Shown here: piece by piece, positions 36,791-45,942 of the stretch | How the letters are laid out: each line of letters begins with the position of its first letter | How positions within the stretch are numbered: the stretch's first letter is position 1 | DNA from: Actinomycetota bacterium | Lineage (GTDB): Bacteria > Actinomycetota > Acidimicrobiia > Acidimicrobiales > Ilumatobacteraceae | NCBI GenBank assembly: GCA_009711295.1 | Contig: WLST01000007.1 | Span: 1 to 47,700, forward strand | DNA length: 47,700 nt | Reading direction: 5' to 3' | Made by a program: the position numbers and the translations under genes | Notes under the pieces: model-generated | The model's database searches: none | Told to the model about the DNA's origin: nothing | Seen by the model: the letters and a program-made list of their open reading frames with translations, nothing else

Positions 36791-39019
36791 TTAGGGCCTT
36801 TTCAGTGGCGCCCAGGCGAGAGCCAATATTTTTGTGCCCTTGTCGCGGAAGCGAATGGTCACTTCTGCCTTTTCGCCGGCACCTTTAATGTCGATAACGA
36901 CACCTTCACCGAAGGTTGGATGCATCACGTCTTCACCCACCTTGATATCGGTCAAAACATTGGCATTGACTACTGGTGCAGCGGTACGGCCCGCAGCGAT
37001 GGCCGCATCAACAACACGGTTCGTATGTTCTTCGGAAAATGAATTGCCATAGGTGCGCTCACGACGACTTGAGCCCCCAGACCCAAATGAAGAAGATCCG
37101 CTAGAAAAACTTTGAGCATTCGCATTGCCCTCAATGCGAAAGAGCTCGTGGGGAATTTCTTCCAAAAAGCGCGACGGCGGGTTGTATTGGGTGTTTCCGT
37201 ACAAGCTTCTGCTCCATGCATGTGAAACATTGAGCAGCTCACGAGCACGCGTAATGCCTACATACGCAAGGCGACGCTCTTCTTCCATCTCTTCGGGCTC
37301 TGCGAGGCTACGGCTGTGTGGGAATACGCCTTCTTCGAATCCTGCAAGAAACACCACAGGAAACTCCAAGCCTTTTGCAGCATGCAATGTCATGAGCATG
37401 ACGCGGTTGTCGCCATCTATTTGGTCGGTATCGGCCACGAGTGCAACTTGTTCAAGGAAGTCATCGACAGATTCAAACTCTTCTGCAAAACCAATGAGTT
37501 CTGCAAGGTTCTCTAAGCGGCCTGCCGACTCAACTGTGTCTTCATTTTCCAATTCCGTCATATAGCCCGAGCTCTTCAGCACTAAGCGCAATACTTCTGC
37601 CGGGCCTTCACTTTGATGGTTGCCTGCTTCATCGAGTGATGCAAGAAATGCGGTAATTCCTTTTAATGCCGCGCCACCAACCGAGGCCGCAGCCGCATTG
37701 TGAAGCGCAAAAGAAAACCCTTGGTCATGATTGCGAGCATATGTGTCGAGTTTGTCGACACTGGTGTCGCCAATTCCACGTTTTGGAACATTGAGCACGC
37801 GCTTCACATTGACTTCGTCGGCTTCGTTTATAGCTGCGCGCAAATAAGCAAGTGCATCTTTTACTTCACGGCGCTCATAGAAGCGAGTGCCGCCAATAAT
37901 TTTGTAGGGAACACCAAACCGCATAAGTGACTCTTCAAGAATGCGACTCTGTGCGTTTGCACGATAGAACACTGCCATTTCGCCCCATTGACGCGCATCA
38001 GTTTCATGTGCATCACGAATTTGCTGTGCTATCCATCGAGCTTCATCGTGTTCGTCATCGGCGTAGTAGCGCACGATGGGGTCACCTGTTCCGGAGTCAC
38101 TCCACAGGTTCTTCGGCTTGCGCTCAATGTTGTTGGAAATAACAGCATTAGCTGCATTCAAAATATTTTGTGTGCTGCGATAGTTCTGCGCCAAGACCAC
38201 CGTGGTGACATCGGGAAAAGCTTCCTCAAATTGCATGATGTTGCGAAAATCAGCTCCGCGAAAACGGTAGACCGATTGGTCGGTATCGCCCACAACACAA
38301 ACATTGTGATGCTTTGCCCCCAGCATGAGAACAATTTCATTTTGGGAAATGTTGGTGTCTTGGTATTCGTCTATCAAAATATGTTCAAAGCGCTCTTGGT
38401 ACATCGCGAGCACGTCGGGATGTTGCTTAAACAACTGCACGGTACGCATGAGCAAATCGTCGAAGTCCATTGCCCCGGCGCGCTCTAAACGCAACTGGTA
38501 TTCAATGTAAACATCGGCGTGCTTCGATTCAAGCATGCCACTGGCGCGATCTTTTACTTTACCTGGTGTGAGCAATTCGTTTTTCCACAAACTGATACGC
38601 GCTTGAACACCGCGCGCTGGAAAACGCTTAACGTCGAGGCCAAGGTCACGAATGACATAGCTCACCAAACGCTGTGCGTCTGACTGATCGTAAATTGAAA
38701 AAGTCTTAGGGAAACCTAAAAGATCGGCATGGGCGCGCAATATACGAACACAAGCTGCGTGAAACGTGCTCACCCACATTTGACGTGCAACTGGGCCAAC
38801 CAACGCTTCAACGCGATCACGCATTTCACCAGCAGCTTTGTTGGTGAAGGTAATAGCGAGAACGCGCATGGGGTGCACGCCGCCCTCAATGAGCCATGCA
38901 ATACGTTGAGTTAAAACGCGTGTTTTACCTGAACCAGCTCCGGCAACCACCAAGAGTGGCCCACCTCGGTGCACCACCGCATCGTATTGATCGGGGTTGA
39001 GAGAATCGAGGTCGAGCAC
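36791..39019 (-). CDS. pcrA: ATP-dependent DNA helicase UvrD/PcrA
   Basis: LNPDQYDAVVHRGGPLLVVAGAGSGKTRVLTQRIAWLI, FTNKAAGEMRDR, DEYQDTN, GDTDQSVYRFRGA, LAQNYRST, LMTLHAAKGLEFPVVFLAG, RRLAYVGITRA. Confidence 0.97.
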   Translation of the reverse strand: MLDLDSLNPDQYDAVVHRGGPLLVVAGAGSGKTRVLTQRIAWLIEGGVHPMRVLAITFTNKAAGEMRDRVEALVGPVARQMWVSTFHAACVRILRAHADLLGFPKTFSIYDQSDAQRLVSYVIRDLGLDVKRFPARGVQARISLWKNELLTPGKVKDRASGMLESKHADVYIEYQLRLERAGAMDFDDLLMRTVQLFKQHPDVLAMYQERFEHILIDEYQDTNISQNEIVLMLGAKHHNVCVVGDTDQSVYRFRGADFRNIMQFEEAFPDVTTVVLAQNYRSTQNILNAANAVISNNIERKPKNLWSDSGTGDPIVRYYADDEHDEARWIAQQIRDAHETDARQWGEMAVFYRANAQSRILEESLMRFGVPYKIIGGTRFYERREVKDALAYLRAAINEADEVNVKRVLNVPKRGIGDTSVDKLDTYARNHDQGFSFALHNAAAASVGGAALKGITAFLASLDEAGNHQSEGPAEVLRLVLKSSGYMTELENEDTVESAGRLENLAELIGFAEEFESVDDFLEQVALVADTDQIDGDNRVMLMTLHAAKGLEFPVVFLAGFEEGVFPHSRSLAEPEEMEEERRLAYVGITRARELLNVSHAWSRSLYGNTQYNPPSRFLEEIPHELFRIEGNANAQSFSSGSSSFGSGGSSRRERTYGNSFSEEHTNRVVDAAIAAGRTAAPVVNANVLTDIKVGEDVMHPTFGEGVVIDIKGAGEKAEVTIRFRDKGTKILALAWAPLKRP

Positions 39020-39021
39020 TC

Positions 39022-40263
39022 CTAGAGGGTACGGGCGTTAATGCGAACTGGCAATTCACGCGGACCGCGAATTTGGCCAACGCTCCATTTCACAACTTCA
39101 TCGGGCGCAAGTTCGAAATCGGGGAAGGCAGCAATGAACTCTTCTACCGCTACACGCAGTTCGAGTCGTGCCAAGTTTGAACCCAAGCAGCGGTGAATAC
39201 CAAGCCCAAATGCAGCATGGCGATTCACTTCGCGGTCGATGAGTACCTGATCGGCATTTTCAAATTCTTCCGGGTCGCGGTTTGCTGCAGGGAATGGCAA
39301 AAGCACCCAGTCGTTCTGCTTCATTTCATTTCCGTGGAAGTTGTAGTCGTCTTTCACCACGCGAGCCATGGTGACCGGCGCATATGCGCGAAGAAACTCT
39401 TCAATTGCTGTTGGCATGAGTGCAGGATTATCGACCAACCGGCGGCGGTCGACGGGGTTCGTTGCTAAGTGCCACAAGCTCGAGCCAATTGCACTCCACG
39501 TTGTGTCAATACCAGCGATGAGCAACAAGATGATGCTTCCACCGACATGTTGGAGGCTGAGTGGCTGATCATAAATTTTTGCATTCAACAAAAAATTCGT
39601 GAGGTCGTCGCGTGGGTTATCGATGTGATCTTGCACTTGCTTTGCGACATAGGCATCGAGTGCCATAAATGCTTCTGCCCGTTGCCCAGGGGCCAAGTTG
39701 ATGGACTCAAGAACATCGTGCACGAAACCACGGAAGATTTCACCGTCTTCTGGCGGGAAGCCCAACATGCGCGCAATGACGTTGACGGGAATGTGCTGTG
39801 CAAATTGCACTGCAGCATCGACCACGTCGGCTTTTTTCATGTCGGCAATGAGCTCACGACATAATTTGCGAATTTCTGGTTCCCATTGCTCGATGGTTTT
39901 GGGAGAAAACGCGGGGAGCATGATGCGACGTGCATCTTGATGGAACGGTGGGTCAGACGTAATTGGAGGTGCGCCACCAATGGGTGCAGGAATGGCATCG
40001 GGTAAATCACTTGGCTTGACGGTGGCAACTACTACGCCTCGGCTGGAAAAGTGCTCGGTGTCGTAGGCGATTTCATGCACGAGTTCATGAGTGACCGGCA
40101 ACCAAGTACCGCCGTAACGCTCGGTATGAGCGACCGGACACGTGCCACGTAGTTCGTTCCAAATTTCATGCGCATTTTCGTTGTACGAAGGGTCGGCATG
40201 ATCGAAGTCGGTTTTCCAACTGGTGACTGGCCCGTAGATGGATTTTTCATCAAGTGTTGTCAT
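39022..40263 (-). CDS. Cytochrome P450 (canonical motifs)
   Basis: I-helix LLLIAGIDTTW, EEFLR, heme loop AAFGLGIHRCLGSNLARLEL. Confidence 0.95.
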   Translation of the reverse strand: MTTLDEKSIYGPVTSWKTDFDHADPSYNENAHEIWNELRGTCPVAHTERYGGTWLPVTHELVHEIAYDTEHFSSRGVVVATVKPSDLPDAIPAPIGGAPPITSDPPFHQDARRIMLPAFSPKTIEQWEPEIRKLCRELIADMKKADVVDAAVQFAQHIPVNVIARMLGFPPEDGEIFRGFVHDVLESINLAPGQRAEAFMALDAYVAKQVQDHIDNPRDDLTNFLLNAKIYDQPLSLQHVGGSIILLLIAGIDTTWSAIGSSLWHLATNPVDRRRLVDNPALMPTAIEEFLRAYAPVTMARVVKDDYNFHGNEMKQNDWVLLPFPAANRDPEEFENADQVLIDREVNRHAAFGLGIHRCLGSNLARLELRVAVEEFIAAFPDFELAPDEVVKWSVGQIRGPRELPVRINARTL

Positions 40264-40274
40264 AAAAATTCTCT

Positions 40275-40472
40275 CTAGTCTTCAACGATACTGATGGCGT
40301 ATTCCGGACAATTGGCAACGGCAAGGCGAGCTTTCTCTACGAGTTGTGGCGAAACGACTCCATCACCAATTTCAAAAGCATTCCCCAAGTCATCGACATC
40401 AAAAAGCTCGGGGGCGATGGCATAGCATCGGTTGTGCCCTTGGCACTTCGATTGATCTACCTTTACTTGCAC
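40275..40472 (-). CDS. 3Fe-4S ferredoxin, likely partner of the adjacent P450
   Basis: 65 aa; KVDQSKCQGHNRCYAIAPELFDVDD...VANCPEYAISI. Confidence 0.92.
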   Translation of the reverse strand: MQVKVDQSKCQGHNRCYAIAPELFDVDDLGNAFEIGDGVVSPQLVEKARLAVANCPEYAISIVED

Positions 40473-40508
40473 AGCATGTCTCCTACCGTTGGAACCTTCT
40501 CCATCGTA

Positions 40509-40526
40509 TTACCCCTGGGTAGGTAA
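40509..40526. promoter_or_regulatory. Candidate operator in the divergent ferredoxin/YaaA promoter region
   Basis: TTACCCCTGGGTAGGTAA: perfect inner palindrome TACCC-CT-GGGTA (40510-40521) plus outer TTACC/GGTAA. Confidence 0.4.
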
Positions 40527-40563
40527 GTGGCATTCTGTGTCAAAAACGAGAGCAAAAAGGCCT

Positions 40564-41331
40564 ATGCCACCACAGAAAAACATGTTTGTACTTCTCCCGC
40601 CGTCAGAAGGTAAAGCTGAGGGTGGCACCCCCCGCACGAAATGGTCACCATCGCAGGGAACATTCGGGAAAGCATTGGGGCCTACGCGTCGGTTAATTGC
40701 AGCAACACTCGCTGCACAAGACGGTGGCTCGGCGGCACTTCTCGGAGTATCGGGCAAACATCTTGAACGCGCCCAAGCGGCAAACTCGTCTCTTGCCGGC
40801 TCAGCCACTCTTTCCGCCTGCGAGCGCTACACCGGGGTGGTGTGGGGACATCTTGATCTACCTACTCTCATAGCAGCACAGCGGAACTTCGCCTGTAACC
40901 ACATTGTTGTACTGAGCGGTCTACTCGGTGCGGTGCTGGGCGCCGACCCCACCCCCGACTACAAATTAAAAATGAGCGCCCGGCTTGCTGTTGAAAATAC
41001 TGCTGTGCAAACACTGTCGAAGCTGTGGCGAGAGTCCGTGTCAACGGCAATCAACAACTTTTGTGCTGGCCACATTGTTGTTGATGTGTTGCCGCAAGAT
41101 CACCGCGGAATCTTTCTTCCCAGCCAGGTGCAACTACAGGGTTATATTTCCATTGACCTTGTGACAAAATCGAACGGAAAAGCTGGCGGACACGATGCAA
41201 AAGCCGCCAAAGGGCTACTTGTACGTCATTTGTTTTCTACAACTAAAAATCTTCACAGCACTGACCAGATTCTTGATCGCATCGCAAGTTTTTCGCACCA
41301 GCAATTTAAGGTTGTGACAAAAGTCAACTAG
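40564..41331 (+). CDS. yaaA: YaaA (DUF328)-family protein
   Basis: FVLLPPSEGKAEGG, ERYTGVVWGHLDL, VVLSGLLGAVLGADPTPDYKLKMSARL, KAAKGLLVRHL. Start ATG 40564. Confidence 0.85.
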   Translation: MPPQKNMFVLLPPSEGKAEGGTPRTKWSPSQGTFGKALGPTRRLIAATLAAQDGGSAALLGVSGKHLERAQAANSSLAGSATLSACERYTGVVWGHLDLPTLIAAQRNFACNHIVVLSGLLGAVLGADPTPDYKLKMSARLAVENTAVQTLSKLWRESVSTAINNFCAGHIVVDVLPQDHRGIFLPSQVQLQGYISIDLVTKSNGKAGGHDAKAAKGLLVRHLFSTTKNLHSTDQILDRIASFSHQQFKVVTKVN

Positions 41332-41340
41332 ATTCCATTT

Positions 41341-42966
41341 ATGGAAAAACAGTTTGCAACCATTTGGGAATCTATTGCCGACTCCATTGGCGACTCACCT
41401 GCCGTCACTCAAGGAACCGTGACACGCACTTGGAGTGAATACGAGCAACGCGCCTCACGACTCGCTAGTGCGCTTGTTGACGCTGGCCTTCAGCCACAAA
41501 GCAAAGTGGGCCTCTACCTCTATAACTCGAATGAATACTTAGAGGCACAATTCGCCACATTTAAATTTCGCGGCGTGCCGGTCAACGTGAACTATCGCTA
41601 TCTCGACGAAGAGTTGCTCTACTTACTCGAGAACAGCGACGCTGAAGCACTCTTCTTTCACTCTTCGCTTGGCGATCGTGTTGCTCGCGTCGTCGACCGA
41701 CTTCCCAAATTAAAATTGCTTGTTGAGGTCAGCGACGACGGTGAGCACCATGTTGTTACTGCAGTGCCATACAACACTCTGCTTGCCGACTACGACCCCA
41801 TGCCACGCATTACACGTGATGAAGACGACATCTACATGCTGTACACAGGTGGCACCACCGGCATGCCCAAAGGTGTGATGTACCAAATGGGTTCGTTGGC
41901 TGAAGGTTTTGTGAATGGAGGTTTGGCTTTTATTGGCATGACCCCACCATCTGATATTTCGCAATTAGGCAACACTGTTCGCGATGCACATGCCAATGGC
42001 ATTCGACCCATCACCATTCCTGGTTGCCCCATCATGCATGGCACCGGAATGTGGATTGGCGCGATGATGCCGCAATCTGGTGGCGCACACGTGATTACTC
42101 TGCAAAAGCGCAGTTTCGATGCACACGAAATGTTCCAAGTTGTTCAAGAGAAAAAGGCAACACTTGCCGTTGTCGTTGGTGACTCATTTGTCAAACCCAT
42201 GATTCGCGCACTCGATGAGGCCATCGCCAAAGGAACTCCCTACGACGCAAGTAGTTTGAAAATGATTGCATCATCTGGAGTGATGTGGACTTCAGAAGTA
42301 AAAGAAGCCCTATTGGATCGCATCGAACACGTTGTACTTCTCGACGCGATGGGTTCAAGCGAAGGCTCAATGGGCACATCCATCAGCATGAAAGGTGTCC
42401 CGCCAAAAACTGCGAAATTCGCCGTTGCTCCTACAACAAAAGTTTTCACCGACGACGACCGCGAAGTGCAACCAGGCTCTGGCGAAATTGGCAAAGTGGC
42501 TGCAGGTGGAGCTGTGCCCATCGGCTATTACAAAGACCCCGAGAAGTCGAGCAAAACTTTCCGCACCATCAATGGTGTGCGCTATTCATTTCCTGGCGAC
42601 ATGGCAACAGTGGAAGCCGACGGTTCACTCACGCTTCTTGGCCGCGGGAGTCAGGTCATCAACTCTGGTGGAGAAAAAATCTTCCCTGAAGAAGTGGAAG
42701 AAGCAGTCAAGCGTGTTGAGGGTGTTCTCGATTGTCTTGTTGTTGGCATTGACGATGAAAAATTTGGCCAGGCAGTCACTGCCGTCGCTTCGCTCTCACC
42801 AGGGGCCAAGGTTGAAGAAGCCGCCATCATTGCAAACGTGAAAACTCAACTAGCGGGCTACAAAGCTCCGAAGCGCGTGGTGTTTGTGGCCCAAATTCCA
42901 CGGGCACCAAATGGCAAAGCCGATTACAAAACAGCGCGCGATATGGCTATTGCTGGGCTTTCGTAA
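41341..42966 (+). CDS. Acyl-CoA synthetase (FadD-like)
   Basis: 541 aa; YMLYTGGTTGMPKGVMYQ, DAMGSSEG, SFPGDMATVEADGSLTLLGRGSQVINSGGEKIFPEEVEEA, A10 PRAPNGKADYKTA. Confidence 0.93.
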   Translation: MEKQFATIWESIADSIGDSPAVTQGTVTRTWSEYEQRASRLASALVDAGLQPQSKVGLYLYNSNEYLEAQFATFKFRGVPVNVNYRYLDEELLYLLENSDAEALFFHSSLGDRVARVVDRLPKLKLLVEVSDDGEHHVVTAVPYNTLLADYDPMPRITRDEDDIYMLYTGGTTGMPKGVMYQMGSLAEGFVNGGLAFIGMTPPSDISQLGNTVRDAHANGIRPITIPGCPIMHGTGMWIGAMMPQSGGAHVITLQKRSFDAHEMFQVVQEKKATLAVVVGDSFVKPMIRALDEAIAKGTPYDASSLKMIASSGVMWTSEVKEALLDRIEHVVLLDAMGSSEGSMGTSISMKGVPPKTAKFAVAPTTKVFTDDDREVQPGSGEIGKVAAGGAVPIGYYKDPEKSSKTFRTINGVRYSFPGDMATVEADGSLTLLGRGSQVINSGGEKIFPEEVEEAVKRVEGVLDCLVVGIDDEKFGQAVTAVASLSPGAKVEEAAIIANVKTQLAGYKAPKRVVFVAQIPRAPNGKADYKTARDMAIAGLS

Positions 42967-43714
42967 GAAGTTTTTCTTGTAAAAACGCAATCACACGAGT
43001 GACGCCTTCGTCAACACGCTGCTCTGTGAGAACAGAATGATCTTTCTTTGAAGCAGAAGGATATTCAATGCCAATAAATGCGTCACCGAGCAGGGTGCGC
43101 AATGCTGAAAATCTGTCTCCCACCAGTTTGTCGTCGCTGAATTTCAAGCCCAACACCTGGCAACCTGCTGCTGCTCGGTTGGCAATCACCACCGCATCAT
43201 CTGCCGACAAGTTGAGGTCGCTCGATTTCTTTTTTCCAATAGCAAATGGAAGCGACGGCTGAGAGAGCACAGGAGCGATCATGCGTTCATCAAGCATCAT
43301 CCCCAATGCAAAACCACCACTAAAGCACATACCTATGGCGCCGACTCCAGGCCCACCCACTTCTTCATGCAGTTGTCGCGCTAGCGCACGTAACCATGAA
43401 ATCACAGGAGATGTTTGTTGAACAGCAAGCGTGGTGAACTCACGCGACACACAAATTTTCGACATGGATGATGCGATGTATTTTCCACTCACTTCACGGC
43501 CTGTTTCACCAACTAGCAGCGGCATCACCACAGTGAAACCTGCTTGCACAACTTCTTCAGCAAACCGCAGCACAGCAGGCGTAATGCCAGGTATTTCATG
43601 CACTACCACCACACCCGGCCCACTACCTTTGCGATAGGTCACGTGAGTGATGTTGGCAGATGAAAACGAACTGCGTTCCCAACCCATGAGTTCCTGTGTA
43701 TTTTCTTTGTTCAC
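42947..43714 (-). CDS. Dienelactone hydrolase family protein
   Basis: GPGVVVVHEIPGITP, VGAIGMCFSGGFAL (GxCxGG nucleophile). Confidence 0.85.
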   Translation of the reverse strand: MNKENTQELMGWERSSFSSANITHVTYRKGSGPGVVVVHEIPGITPAVLRFAEEVVQAGFTVVMPLLVGETGREVSGKYIASSMSKICVSREFTTLAVQQTSPVISWLRALARQLHEEVGGPGVGAIGMCFSGGFALGMMLDERMIAPVLSQPSLPFAIGKKKSSDLNLSADDAVVIANRAAAGCQVLGLKFSDDKLVGDRFSALRTLLGDAFIGIEYPSASKKDHSVLTEQRVDEGVTRVIAFLQEKLLTKAQQ

Positions 43715-44727
43715 TTTTTTCCTCCTTGCAGCGCATGTAGTGCCGACTCCACCATTACTTCAACAGAACGTTGCAGCGGTGCTGGGTCGTAGTCAGACTT
43801 CCCCATTGCTCCGTGCACATACCGGGCGTACACCCCTTCAGAAATGACTGCAAGACGCCACGAAGAAAATGCAACGTAATAGCCAATGTTGCTCACATCT
43901 CGACCAGATTTTTGCCCGTACATTGCAACCATTTCTTTATACGTAGGAAAACCCTCTAAGCCTGAAGGATCATTTTCCTTGCGAGCCTCTGCACCTGGGT
44001 CACTCCAATACACACCTAAATAGCCAATGTCGGCAAGCGGATCGCCCAAGGTGCACAACTCCCAGTCGAGAACTCCTTTAATTTCACCTGTTGATGTATC
44101 AGTCAGGCAATTTCCAAATCGATAATCACCATGAGCAATAGTTGCACCAAGTTGTTGAGGCATCCCTTCGCGCAACAACCTTTCCACTTCTTCCATTTCG
44201 GGAAGCTCGCGTTGCTTGGAATTTTCCCACTGAGCACTCCAGCGTTTAATTTGCCTTTCGATGTATCCGTCGCGCCGAGCAAGATCGCCAAGACCCACTG
44301 CGTCTATATCTACGTCGTGCAAAGCAACCATCACGTCAATGAGGTTCTCGCTTGCTGTACGACGCACCGCGGGAGTCATCACTCGTGCTTTTGTTTGTGA
44401 ATCGAGCACTTCGCCTTCTACATAACTCATGACATAAAAAGGCGAACCATTTACTTCTAGATCGGTACATACACCTAGCGTTTTGGGTACTGGCACCGCA
44501 GTTTTGCCCACAGCAGAAATGATGCGATGCTCTCGTGCCATATCGTGTGCTGTCGCCAACACATGACCTGTTGGGGGCCTGCGCAACACCACCTGTTTAC
44601 CTGTGGAATCGACAACGCGATACGTGATGTTGGAACGACCACCAGCAATCATGTTGAACTCAAATGGGCCGCGCAGACCTTCAATATGAGCCTCTAGCCA
44701 CGCGGAAACTCGATTGATCTCAATCAT
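43711..44727 (-). CDS. Aminoglycoside phosphotransferase-like (FadE36-type) kinase-fold protein
   Basis: NMIAGGRSNITYRVVDSTGKQVVLRRPPTGH, TIAHGDYRFGNCL, GVLDWELCTLGDPLADIGYLGVYW. Confidence 0.9.
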   Translation of the reverse strand: MIEINRVSAWLEAHIEGLRGPFEFNMIAGGRSNITYRVVDSTGKQVVLRRPPTGHVLATAHDMAREHRIISAVGKTAVPVPKTLGVCTDLEVNGSPFYVMSYVEGEVLDSQTKARVMTPAVRRTASENLIDVMVALHDVDIDAVGLGDLARRDGYIERQIKRWSAQWENSKQRELPEMEEVERLLREGMPQQLGATIAHGDYRFGNCLTDTSTGEIKGVLDWELCTLGDPLADIGYLGVYWSDPGAEARKENDPSGLEGFPTYKEMVAMYGQKSGRDVSNIGYYVAFSSWRLAVISEGVYARYVHGAMGKSDYDPAPLQRSVEVMVESALHALQGGKK

Positions 44728-44772
44728 GATGACTACCTTGCATCACTACAGATTACTGCAGCGCACGACGAC

Positions 44773-45843
44773 TTAACCCGGGCGTGTGACTCCAACGACC
44801 CGACCCCAATCGACCGGAGCAATGCGCACCACATCTCCACGACGAGGCGCATGTACCATTCGGCCGCCTCCGATGTATATGGCAACGTGCCCAATGGGTG
44901 TACGGCTAAAGATGAGGTCGCCTGGCTGTGCAGCAGAAATGGGAATCTTCGGCCCACGCTGAAACTGTGCACGTGAATAATGTGGCAGGCCGACACCTGC
45001 TTGACCCCATGCGTACAACGTGAGACCTGAACAATCGAATGCAACCCCTGGCGTGCTGCGGGCAAATTGATAAGGAGTTCCAATTTGTGCGAGCGCTGCT
45101 TGTACAGCGATTCCTGCACGCGAAGAGGGTGACTTCACTTTATAATTTGATGCCTGCGATTGATACTTCGCCGAAATAGCTCTCGACTGCTCTAATGCCA
45201 ACGCATCTCGGCGATTACGCTCGGCCTGCAATGCTTCACCCAAATCGGCTTGCGCACGACCTAACTTTGATTGATAGGAGTTGGCCAGATTTTCTGCAGC
45301 ATTGAAACGGCTTGTTGCTACTTGGGCTTGCTTTTCTGCGTCGGCTTTTTTCTTTTCCAACTTTTTACGTTCTAAGTTGAGATCTTCAACAAGGGCATCG
45401 AGCTCATCGCTCGAGTTTGCGCCGGCATTTACGGCAACCGATAAATAGTGTTCGCGCTGCACCATGGCGTTCAGCCCACCGGTATCGGTCAGGAGAGAAG
45501 TCAAACTGTTTGTACGACCACCGCTCATAAACGCCTGCTTGGCAACACCAAAGAGGTCTTTGCGCATTCCCGCTAGTTGGGCTTCTTTCAGCGCAACACT
45601 CGCCTTTGATGATTCAATTTCCGCAGCGAGGTCATCTTGCAGCGACAAAGCCGCCGCATAATCTTCGGAAATGGCGTCCATCTGCCCTTCGAGTTGGTCG
45701 AGCTCGTCCAAGATGGCATTCACCTGGTTTTGGATGTTGTTCGAGGAAGCTGACGCTGGGGCGGTGGCCCACAACGTAGGCCCAGCAAAACTGCTGAGAG
45801 CGACCACCAAGGCGATCAGTCGGGCGCGGGGGCGTACGAACAT
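44773..45843 (-). CDS. NlpC/P60 peptidoglycan endopeptidase with coiled-coil N-terminus
   Basis: Signal peptide, long coiled coil, then IGTPYQFARSTPGVAFDCSGLTLYAWGQAGVGLPHYSRAQ...QPGDLIFS...GHVAIYIGGGRMVHAP. Confidence 0.93.
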   Translation of the reverse strand: MFVRPRARLIALVVALSSFAGPTLWATAPASASSNNIQNQVNAILDELDQLEGQMDAISEDYAAALSLQDDLAAEIESSKASVALKEAQLAGMRKDLFGVAKQAFMSGGRTNSLTSLLTDTGGLNAMVQREHYLSVAVNAGANSSDELDALVEDLNLERKKLEKKKADAEKQAQVATSRFNAAENLANSYQSKLGRAQADLGEALQAERNRRDALALEQSRAISAKYQSQASNYKVKSPSSRAGIAVQAALAQIGTPYQFARSTPGVAFDCSGLTLYAWGQAGVGLPHYSRAQFQRGPKIPISAAQPGDLIFSRTPIGHVAIYIGGGRMVHAPRRGDVVRIAPVDWGRVVGVTRPG

Positions 45844-45942
45844 GACCCCCTGAGCCTACGAGCCGCTCCCCATGAGGGGTGATTTCAGGCTTAAATTTCT
45901 CATTATTTGTCCGAATAAGGCTAAAAATAACGAAAAATTGCC

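Noticed and set aside
45844-45942. c-di-AMP (ydaO-type) riboswitch upstream of the NlpC/P60 gene
   Set aside because: Such riboswitches often precede cell-wall hydrolase genes in actinobacteria, but the ~99 nt gap is too short and the consensus segments are not visible; only a small CCCC-TCAT-GGGG hairpin is present.
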